In this document: one piece after another, positions 23,271 through 34,400 of the stretch
How positions within the stretch are numbered: the stretch's first letter is position 1
Layout: every line of letters begins with the position of its first letter
Origin: Hyalella azteca
Taxonomy: Eukaryota > Arthropoda > Malacostraca > Amphipoda > Hyalellidae
DNA length: 64,000 bases
NCBI RefSeq assembly: GCF_000764305.2
Contig: NW_025935202.1
Location: 16,088 to 80,087, forward strand
Direction: 5' to 3'
Made by a program: the position numbers and the translations under genes
The notes under the pieces: generated by a model
What the model was told of the DNA's origin: nothing
The model's database searches: none
The model's input: only the letters and a program-made list of their open reading frames with translations

Positions 23271-23587
23271 TAGTCACCCCTCTAGTCACCACAGCATTAC
23301 CTAGCAAATATATACCGTAAATAAAATATAACTAACTAAGGCTACAAATCAACTTAAACTAAAACTTAAACCCAAGTTCTAGGACACTCCTTCCTCACAC
23401 ATATCCAGGCAAAAGCTGCATCACTAAAAAATAATGCAAAGCTTATGCAGAATACCGATTCCATACAGAAAAAATGGGGTACAATTCGCATTAAGTAATC
23501 TTCTGAACTTGAGGGAAATTTGGAGGTGGATTTGAGAGCTCGACGTCTACTATTAACATCTTCTCTCGATGAAGACTTAAATTAAGG

Positions 23588-23700
23588 TATACGTTTCCCT
23601 TGTGAGGGTAGACGTTTCCCTTGTGAGGGTAGACGTTTCCCTTGTGAGGGTAGACGTTTCCCTTGTGAGGGTAGACGTTTCCCTTGTGAGGGTAGATGTT
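23588..23700. repeat. 21-bp array
   Basis: Five to six copies of tagacgtttcccttgtgagg plus g. The flanks 23280-23580 and 23700-24240 are without recognised features. Confidence 0.95.
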
Positions 23701-24246
23701 GTTTTCAGCCCCCGATGAAGCAAACTTGTTTTCTGAAGCTAAGAGATTCGACTTTATAACTTTTCTGTGGACGAACTTGACAAATCTTGATGAATACCTG
23801 TTCTAGAACTCCAGTTCAGGCCTTACAACTCGGATACGAACATCAAAACTGCAAACTAGGAAAACTTGAAACTTCCGAAGGTTGAAGTTGCAACGAAAAA
23901 TTAACAGCAAACAAATAAACTGCAAAATAGAATCAAAAAGTTGACAACTTCTAAATAGAACTATAAAAACTCAAGTTGAAATTAGAACTCAGAACTCAAT
24001 AAGAACGTGAAAGCTTGACACAATAAGCTAAGAAATCTGAAGTTAAGAACTTGACAGTCACAAATATTTGACCCGCCAAGTTTAAACGCAAAAAGTTGTT
24101 CATAAAGTTAGACCGGCAACTCAGATCAGCCAAATAAATTCAGGATCTAGAAACTGAAATGCTAACTTAGATCCCGGGATCAGAAACCATCCAACTTGGA
24201 AACGTCGAAGTTGGAACTCATAAAACTTAAAAGTTGAGTAAGTTGA

Positions 24247-24305
24247 GTGGGGCCCAGGAGGAAGGGGCCCAGGAGGAAGGGGCCCAGGAGGAAGGGGCCC
24301 AGCAG
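24247..24305. repeat. 15-bp array in the probable PSAP 3' UTR
   Basis: Four copies of ggcccaggaggaagg just downstream (minus sense) of the prosaposin stop. No poly-A signal was identified with confidence. Confidence 0.85.
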
Positions 24306-24315
24306 CATGGGGCCC

Positions 24316-24369
24316 TCAAGCAGGGGCGACGCCCCCCACCCACACCCGCTCCTCGCAATGGGGGGTTGC
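24316..24369 (-). CDS. PSAP: PSAP exon 18: C-terminal SapA end and stop
   Basis: ATPHCEERVWVGGVAPA followed by TGA (24318-24316). The HCxxxVW pattern is the conserved SapA ending (C783, W788). Acceptor ttgacgtgcag. Confidence 0.93.
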   Translation of the reverse strand, partial: ATPHCEERVWVGGVAPA

Positions 24370-27300
24370 CTGCACGTCAACCAAGTCTCAGCAATTAAAC
24401 CACCACTCACCCCACAGGACTGGGCCACCACTCACCCCACAGGACTGGGCGTGCAGCAGACTCTGGCACCAGAAGGAGGGGCCCCACGTGCACTTCTCGG
24501 AGCCGATGAGGCCCTTGGAAGGGGCGCAGTAGCGGAGGGCGGCGCAGGCGGCGGTGCGAGAGGCCCCGGCGGTGGTGGTAAGGGCGGCCACGTCTATGCT
24601 CACGCACTGTACGTTGAATTTACTGACATTAGGCACGCTGTTCCGTACATATAATTACAAAGTATAGTACGTATTACGGTATTACTAAAATATATATTTC
24701 AGAACACGAAATATTATTCTGTTCAGATTTCAATTACATTATATGGTACCTATATTTTGTACTACTCATACATTAGTACGTATTAATCATATATATGTTT
24801 CAGAATATGAAATGTTATTCCGTTCATATAACAATTATGTTGTACAGTATATTTGGCACTCCTTGTACCTATTTCTTAAATAATTTGTACATATTTTTCT
24901 AATTACATACGTTCGGAATAACTTACATACATTTTATGATCTGTATGAACATTATTTCGTAAATATTTTTTAATAAACGAAGTGAGACCAGCAGCACTGT
25001 AGGCGGTCTAGCAAAGCTGTGCTTTCGCTAGCCCCATATTTAGACCGTCTGCTGCAGGAGGTCTATACTCACGGTCTGCTGCTGCGAGTCCTGCAGCTTG
25101 TCACAGAATTGCTGCGCTGCAGAGGCAGGGTCTGCAGCGCCCTTGATGGAGTTGTAGACCGCCTTGCAGACCAAGCAGCTCTCCTCTGTAGGGGTCTGCT
25201 GGGTGGCAGACCTCTTCGAAACCGCGTGGGGCATTTCTGTAAGATTAGACCAGGGTCAATACTGAGAACATCAACTGGCGGGCTTATTTAGGGGACGTGA
25301 AAAGGTCTAGTGGACTAATAAGAAGAAAGAGCAGGATTGTACCCACCAAGTGCAGGCAGGTTAGTCTGTTTGCAGACACGCAGGCTCCTGCAGACGTAGG
25401 CAGGCGACACCTCCTGCAGCAGGAGGTGCACGAGGGCGTCCCCGTACTGCTCGATGAAGCCCAGGCAGTCCTCCTGCACCGAGCTGGGCAGGAGCACGCA
25501 CACCTGCTCCACCTTCTGCTCCAGCTCCTCCTGCAGTAACATTAAATATGTCAGGAACATGAAGAACAACTGCTGCAGGAAGCCACCTCCTGCACCTCCT
25601 GCAGTTCCCAGACCCCAATAGCCGCAGTCCAAGTAAAGTAGAGTTTATACGGCAGTAAATTAAAGGGGTTGTTGTGACCTGCAGCAGGAGGCACACTTCC
25701 TGCAGCAGGAGGCACAGGTCCTGCAGCACGCACACCTTAGACTGCCCCCGCGTCTCCAGCTCTGTCGTGGCCAATACAATCATTAATTGCCAATCATTGC
25801 AGCCAATCAACTCATTGAGAGTCAATCATTACAATCAACTCATTAATAGCCAATCACTATAGCCAATCTCCTCATTAATTGCCAATCAACTCATTTATAG
25901 CCAATCAAATCACTAATAGCCAATCATTGCAGCCAATCAACTCATTAATAGCCAATCATTGCAGCCAGTCAACTCATTGAGAGCCAATCAATACAATCAA
26001 CTCATTAATAGCCAATCACTATAGCCAATCCCCCTCATTAATTGCCAATCAACTCATTTATAGCCAATCAAATCACTAATAGCCAATCATTGCAGCCAAT
26101 CAACTCATTGATAGCCAATCATTACAGCCAATCAACTCATTGAGAGCCAATCATTACAATCAACTCATTAATAGCCAATCACTATAGCCAATCCCCGCAT
26201 TAATTGCCAATCACTACAGGCAATCAACTCATTAAACCCCTCGGAGATCATCTCTAATATCGAGCAGATCGACGAAGGCTGGTGGCAGGGCGTTAACAGC
26301 TTGTAACTGCTCTTGTCTACTTCACTCGTCTACTTCGCTCATTCACTTCACCCATCTACTTGACTCATCTACTCGGGGGCCGCCACGTACGCTGGGTGGG
26401 CAGGAAGAGGCGGGTGATGGGCAGCTGGTGGGTGGCGCTGAGGGGGGCAAGAACACCTGTGGGGGACTCAGCGTTAGACCGAGTGGGCTATAGACAAGGT
26501 GAGTACCGGTATTTAGAACAAAACTCTATGACTTTCCCATAACCTGCTTCTAGTAATCTTTGAATGTTAACTGAAAAGAGAGTAGTCGGCGCATCAGAAC
26601 CAAATGTTGCCAGAACATTTACAAGATGTGTATCAAACCTATACGCATCCACTTGAATACTTATTTGATCTTACAATTTTATTACGAATCCATTTTTCTC
26701 CGCTGGTTCCAAATGGAACTGCTCGGCAGTAATGGGTTAACACACGCAGCACAGAAAAAAAACACTTCCTTTTTTTCTTCATTTATTTGCAAATTCCATG
26801 ACTTTCCATAATCTGAAACGAAATCCCATGACTTCCAGGCCTGGAAAATGAAAAATCAAATTCCATGACTTTCCAGGTTTTCCATGACCGGTACGCACCC
26901 TGTATAGACCTAAGTTGTCTAGGCAGGCTAGTCGAATAATTTATGTGCACCAAGTCTCCTAAGTTGTTAGTTAATACAGTAGCAGCACTAACCTTGGTTG
27001 CTGGTGGTGGTGGTGGTGGCTGGTGAGCAGAAGCCGAGCATGGTGCAGATGTGCTCTGGTTGCATCACTAACCTTGGTTGCTGGTGGTGGTGGTGGTGGT
27101 TGATGAGCAGAAGCCGAGCATGGTGCAGATGTGCTCTGGTTGTATCACTAACCTTGGTTGCTGGTGGTGGTGGCGGCTGGTGAGCAGAAGCCTAGCATGG
27201 TGCAGATGTGCTCTGGTTGCACACCACCAGCAATGAGCTGCATCACCTCCACCGCGTTCTCATCCACAAATTTGGTGCACTGCGCAACCAGGGAGTGTGG

Positions 27301-30300
27301 CAGGACACCGCACACCGAGTCCAGGGCTGCACGCACCGCCTCCTGCACATGGTTGCAACCAGGGGGCTTAGCTCAACCAACGGGGGACATCCCAGCACAC
27401 TCAACCTCCCCCAACCACCCCTCAACATGGGTTGCAACCTAGTCGTGTGGTTGAAGATAACATCAACCTGCTGATCCTCTTTAATCATGATTCAATTCCC
27501 CACCAGTAACTCATCATAATATGGTTACATTTTAGAATTAACATCCTTTTCGCATGTTGAATGCAGATCTGTTAATTTCATCTCGACTGCAAAGTCTACA
27601 TGAGATGTACGTCAGTTCTACCCAAAGAGTCCCAATATAAATACATGAAATATTTAATCCGGCCTCGTCGTGCTGCTTTTGGTGGCTGGTAAAGCATTCG
27701 ATGAATTCAAGATTTGATAATTTGATTTGATCAATTGAATTTTTTAGTTTTTATCTCGCGTAATTGCGTAGACCTAACACACCGAACTACCAGATGATTA
27801 GATGCAAAAAATAATATAAGCCTAAAAAGAGAAAAAAGTTATTTAAATGGACATATAATCATTTACTTAATACATCGCTTCTAATAACTAATCCAAACTA
27901 TGGGTGAGAACAACCAACACGGCTCCGGTCACCTCTCATTTGTGTCATTCCAGCCTCAAGAGCAGAATTTGATACAATAAACATACCTGGAGGTATGGGC
28001 ACTTGATTTAATATAACAAACATACCTGGAGGTATGGGCACTTGCTTTAATATAACAAACATACCTGGAGGTATGGGCACTTGCTTTAATATAACAAACA
28101 TACCTGGAGGTATTGGTGCTTGCTTTAATATAACAAGCATATTTGGAGGTGTGGGTGCTGGCATACCAGGAGGTATGGGTGCTGGCATACCAGGAGGTAT
28201 GGGTGCTGGCATACCAGGAGGTATGGGTGCTCGCTCACCTGATCAGTTTTGTTCTGCAGAAGTTCCTTGATTTTAACCATGATGAACTCGCACGCCACGC
28301 ACGTCACGTCAGCCTGGGGGAGAGCTTGCCCCACGCGGAGGGGAAGAGGGGGAGACGCCCCCACATTCTTACTGGGGCACAGGCCCAGCATGGGGCACAG
28401 CTGCAGGGGGATACAGGAAGCTACTTAAGAGGGGATCGAAAAAAGAATTTGGCTAGAGAGGAACTGCAAAAAAATCCAAAAATCTACGCTGGGGTCTAGC
28501 CCCCATCACACCACCACGCACCACGCTGGGGTCTACCACCCACCACACCACCACGCACCACGCTGGGGTCTAGCCCCCCTCACACCACCACGCACCATGC
28601 TGGGGTCTATACCCCATCACACCACCACGCACCACGCTGGGGTCTACCACCCATCACACTACCACACACCACGCTGGGGTCTACCACCCACCACACCACC
28701 ACGCACCACGCTGGGGTCTAGCCCCCCTCACACAACCACGCACCACGCTGGGGTCTAGCCCCCATCACACCACCACGCACCACGCTGGGGTCTACCACGC
28801 ACCACGCTGGGGTCTAGCCCCCCTCACACCACCACGCACCACGCTGGGGTCTACCACCCATCACACTACCACGCACCACGCTGGGGTCTAGCACCCCTCA
28901 CACCACCACGCACCACGCTGGGGTCTACCACGCACCACGCTGGGGTCTACCACGCACCACGCTGGGGTCTACCACGCACCACGCTGGGGTCTAGCCCCCC
29001 TCACACCACCACGCACCACGCTGGGGTCTATCTCCTGCTGGAGGAGGGCGATGACCTGGTCCCCGTAGGCGTCCACGTAGTCGTCGCACTGCTCGCGCAG
29101 GTTGCGGGGCAGGTGCGAGCACACCGACTTCACCGCAGCCTCAATCGCCTCCTGCAAATATTATCCAATATAACCTACTGAATATTATTATATATTAGCT
29201 TGAGAATGTTATTAAACATTAGCTACGGAATGTTATGCAAAATTAGCTACTGAATATTATTAAATATTAGCCGGGAAACACATCTTAATGAGATAATTGA
29301 ATATTAGCTAGACATTCTTTGCAAAGCATAGATTCGAATATTTGCTAGACAATGTGTAACAACTTCGCTAGACAATATCATCTCCTGGGAATATAATTAA
29401 ACTGTCATAGAATATTAGTTAGAGAAACTATGCACCTTGGTGTGGTTGTCCTGCAGCTGGATCTGGATGAAGTGGAGGGTGAACTCACACATGGTGCATG
29501 CCTGGTCATCTCCCGGCAGCCGGCCGCTCTCTCCCGCCACTGAGATTTCTGTAAAATAAATAAGATTTATGCTTGCCTTCATCCCTGCAGTCGATAAAAT
29601 ATTACTCGAGCATTAATCTGAAGATCTCGAAAAAATATCCCAATAGGTAAAATTTCTAATATTATTACATAACAACGATGTTCCTAGGCATATTAACAAA
29701 TCTCAATGGGTTCATTCCTCTATCCCGAGGATCGTTCACTCCTCGCAGGATACATCCCTCCATCCCGGAGCTCAATTAATACCTCGAAATTCATTATCTT
29801 CTCTCGTTTTATCTAGACTTCAGATATTCAGAAAGCTAGGAAGGCTATCAACTAGTACCTAGACTAGTTGATAGCCTGCAGTACCGTGTTGGAAAAAGCA
29901 TTTTCCAAATGCTTCATTAAGCTTAAATATCTGGACTTGTTTTGTGTTGTAAAATTAGAAAACGGAAACTGTAGGTCGTTGTGAGAATAGCCGGAGAGTC
30001 AGTTGGAAGAGACACGTGGCGCCGAATACAGAGATTTCTATAGCATCCTGATACGCTAGCCTTTTACATGTCCAGTGTCCGAACTGTTTAATCAATAAGC
30101 TATAGTCCTAAATGAACTTCCGTTATACCGATTTGTGATTAATTGTGTTAACCTACTTCATGAATAAAGTTATTGAACTTAAATGTCTACAAGTGCCCTT
30201 TCTAACTTCGTGGTTATAGAATCAACAGTTAAACAACGCGATGTACTTAAAGAACTATCACTATAGGCCTATATGCGGTGCCTCAGCTGATGCGGCAGCT

Positions 30301-31411
30301 GACAGGCCCGACAACCTAGAATAAATATCTAGACAAGTTCCAGCCCACTCACTGATGCTGGGGGTGAGGGGCACGCGGGGCAGGGCGTAGGAGTTGGCCT
30401 CGTCGCGCCCCGTGAACTTGAGGGACGAGGGGTCCTCGGGCCCCACATGCAGCATCGTCCACACCGCCTGCGGGTGGTGGGAGGGTTATGGAGGTGGGGG
30501 AGAGAAGGGGGTGCAGGTGGCCGATATCCATACAGGTCATTAAAATGCGACTACAAAGGAAAGATAGAACGTAAAATGGAAGACATCTACAGAATTATCA
30601 GCCACATAAAGGCTTAATTTCATCACAAGCAAGGAAATCGGGGTAAATTTTTTTATTTTAGCGATATCATCTTTATGCGTTGTGTTTTCTGGTGACTATC
30701 TCTATTTTTGGATCTTATATTTCTTGTCAGGCCTCATCTTTCTTGTTCGACCTTATCTCCCTTGCTAGACCTTATCTCCCTTGCTAGACCTTATCTCCCT
30801 TGCTGGACCTTATCTCACTTGCTAGACCTTATCTCCCTGGCTAGACCTTATCTCCCTTGCTGGACCTTATCTCCCTGGCTAGACCTTATCTCACTTGCTA
30901 GACCTTATCTCACTTGCTAGACCTTATCTCCCTTAGAGGTCAGGGACATGGGGGAGCACCTGTAGGGGAGGTCAGGGACATGGGGGAACACCTGTAGGGG
31001 AGGGGGAGGTCAGGGACATGGAGGAGCATCTGAAGGGGAGGGGGAGGCTTCAAGACCAGTTGCAAGGTCTTTGGCATATGTCAGCGGTACATAGTTTGCA
31101 GTAGTGAGTTGCAGGTTTGAGCCTCAGTAAACCGTGATTTATCTTCGATGTCGCTGGTGGATTGCATCAGCCATTGAAGATGGGGCTGTCTCAAATGAAC
31201 TTCAAGAATCCAATAATTGACAAAATCAAACTATAACTGTAAAAAAATATATAACTCGGTACTCACGGCAGTGAGTGACAGATAGCGTATTTTCTCGTGC
31301 ATAAATCAGTTTTCGTTGCGATTAGTAAAGTGCATTAGAGCTAGAGATGTCGTATCTTTGATACAGGCATGCCCGCTTCTTAAAATCGACGAATACGTGA
31401 AGTCACGGACG

Positions 31412-31446
<35 letters not shown>

Positions 31447-34400
31447 GGACATGGCGAGCACAATAGTGCATTTTTTCTATAAAAAGAAATGCGCTAAAAA
31501 AAGAGCCCAGTGATGTGCCAGACCTGCTTGAACTCGTCGAGTGATGTGTTGGTGGTGAGCACATCCTTCCAGTGCTGGGCGATCACCACACAGAAGTCGC
31601 AAGCCTCATCACCAGTCTTCTTCACCACAGCCTGGGCCTTCATCGCACCACCGAACAGGTCACCACACATCCCTGTTAGTGATGAACAGACGTGTAGTGA
31701 ACGTATCAACAGAGTTCAAGCGTGATGAAAATATCAACATAGAGCACGCCATAAGACTATTATTATTACTGCTATTGTACGGAAAAGAACGGATGCATCT
31801 TTTGAACATCATCATGCTGGTCATGAGTTTTTTCATATGCTATTTATTTATCGTAGTGAATAAGGTCTTCGCCACTTGGGCTATATTGCCAATTAATTGA
31901 CAATTCTAGGAAACATAATTAAGTTGAAGATAAGCTTAATTGAGGCTGCAATGAAGGTTAAAAGTGTCGCTAATCAAGACCAAGTCGCACCCATGAGCTG
32001 ATAGACGTCGTCAGGTTGCAGTGAATCATTAATTAATTAGTTATTGATTCATTTAACATTAATTAAACATTAACATTAATGAATTAATTAAAAGAGTCAG
32101 TAATTAAGACCAAGTCGCACCCATGAGCTGACAGACGTTGTCAGGCTGCAGCTGACTCGTCAGGAAGTCGTAGATGGCGTCGATGTTGACGCTGACGAGG
32201 GCGCTGCAGCCGTCGCTCAGCGTGCTCAGCTGGCCGCAGATCTCCAGCAGGTGGTCCATCAGCTGCAGGGGATAAAGTAATCAATCTATCAGATGCCCGG
32301 GGATAAAGCTATTAAATTCAATCCATCAGCTGCGAGGGGATACAGTAATCAATCTAGCAGCTGAGAGGGATAAAGCTATTGAATTCAATCCCTCAGCTGC
32401 CTGGGATAAAGTAATCAATACATCAGATGCGAGGGATAAAGCTATTGAATTCAATCCCTCAGCTGCCGGGGGATAAAGCGATTAAATTCAATCTATCAGC
32501 TGTAGCGGATAAAGCATAAAATATCATCTATTTTCTTCAGGCCGTTTATCAAAAACAGGCTCAATTCGATTTGAATCACGACTCTACGCCTAGGTTACAT
32601 ACTACGTAAATCATAAAACTGCTCTTCACTCTGAAAAACTAGTGGGCCATGATGACCAACACTCATGAGTCGCGACATTTGTCGTGAAAGAAGTGCTGTC
32701 ATTGAAAAGTAAACTGACCTCCTCCTTAGAGGTGGAGCGCACCATGTTGATGTAGTCGTTGATGAACCTGTTGCAGTCGCTGCAGTCGTCAGTGGCAGCA
32801 GTAGTTGTAACCTGTTCCATTAGACCAATTAAACTAACCGTTTGGAACCATTCAACACGATGACAACAGAGTACGGTACTAGTACACATGTATACCACAC
32901 GTTGAATTGCTCATAGACGGAGTGGTACATTTGTGTACCACGTCAATTATCTTGGCCCTTGTCTAAATATATTTTAATATATACCCAAGCTAGGCAGTTA
33001 TTGTGATTGTAGAATTTTCAACGGTTTTTGAAAAGATAAAAATATTTAAAAATCATTACGATTCAATGCATGCATTTCAATCAACTGAAATGTCAGTATT
33101 TTATAAAAACATAAAAACACATTAGTCAAATGTCATTCAAAAGTGGAGCTAGGCTTGTAGGTAGAGGTCAACAAACAGTGGTGAACAAAAAGGTAGAGCT
33201 TGGTTGTCTGTAATTGAGGTGAAGAAGTTGGAGATGAAGAAATAGGTAGAAGTTGGTTGCATGTCGTCATCAACATGTTACACCATTTTTATAATTATAA
33301 CCCTTTTAATCCACCCTTAACAATAATTCATAGAAAAAAACAGTGACCATTTAAATGAACTCTATAAAACAACTCGACCATTTAACTTAAAATATCTCTG
33401 TAAAATAACCTGACTATTTGAAATAACTCCTAAAAAATAATTCAAGCCTTTAAATAACTTTAAGAAAGAACTAAACATTCAAGAAAAACTCGACTTTTTA
33501 AAATAACTAAACTATTTAAAATAACTCCTATAAATAACAGGACCATTGAAAAAATTCATACAAACAACCAGAGTCATTTATTAATCAACTGGCACCTTGG
33601 AATGAAAGAGCAGGAGAACCAAGTGAAGGCAATAATAAGCTATACACTTGTCCTGTTATCTTTGCCTGTCCACACAGAGATCTCAGTGGGATTTTGTCCA
33701 TAGGGATGAACTTTTTGCCTTTCTGTCCCAGTTTGACCGGACAAGAGGCTGTGTTACGTCCACTCTCCACTTTTGCAATGAGTTAGTGTGTCACTATATT
33801 TGGACAATAATACCCATTCATTTATCTGAGTGATATGAATGACTATTGTATACTCTCGTGGGTGTGGATGTTTAATGAAGTCATTTAATCAATCAGGTGC
33901 AAAAAAACCTATGGTAAGACCTAATTAGGCTTAAAAAACTATGAAAACCTAATGAGATGCGATCTATGAGAAGAAAGGTCGTCACAGAATTGCTGAAAAG
34001 CTGTCATTTCTTGAACCTTCTGTGTTACTATTTAACTGCGTCATATAAATTCCAGTTGTGAGAATGATTTTAATCTAAGAACTGTATCATGGCAGGGCTG
34101 AAGCAATGAAACATTGCACTGCCACAATTCTGTCACCAAGTACTTATATTATCAGTATGCTTATATCGCAAGTTCACAAGGAATTTAAAATCAAAGAAAC
34201 GCCAATTTAAAATTTAAGGAATTTAAAAATCAATATTTGTTCGCCAAGTAAGTTCACCATATCGATATAAAAAATATTTTGGAGTCCAGCACCATCATCA
34301 GTTTGACAATCTAAAAAAATTCTGTCACTGTATTAGTGTATTTGCATATTCCACACGTGCTGCAACACATGAATGACTTCAAACTCTCAACATGATAAAA

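Noticed and set aside
24247..24654. 135-codon plus-strand frame, Gly/Pro-rich
   Set aside because: Antisense shadow of prosaposin exons 17-18 and the 3' repeat. The minus strand has splice sites and conserved SapA/SapB motifs.
25361..25825. 154-codon minus frame running through exons 14-15
   Set aside because: Reads introns of prosaposin in another frame; the spliced exon frames carry the domain motifs.
25780..26235. Cluster of CCAAT boxes as an enhancer or promoter
   Set aside because: All come from a tandemly repeated intronic unit.
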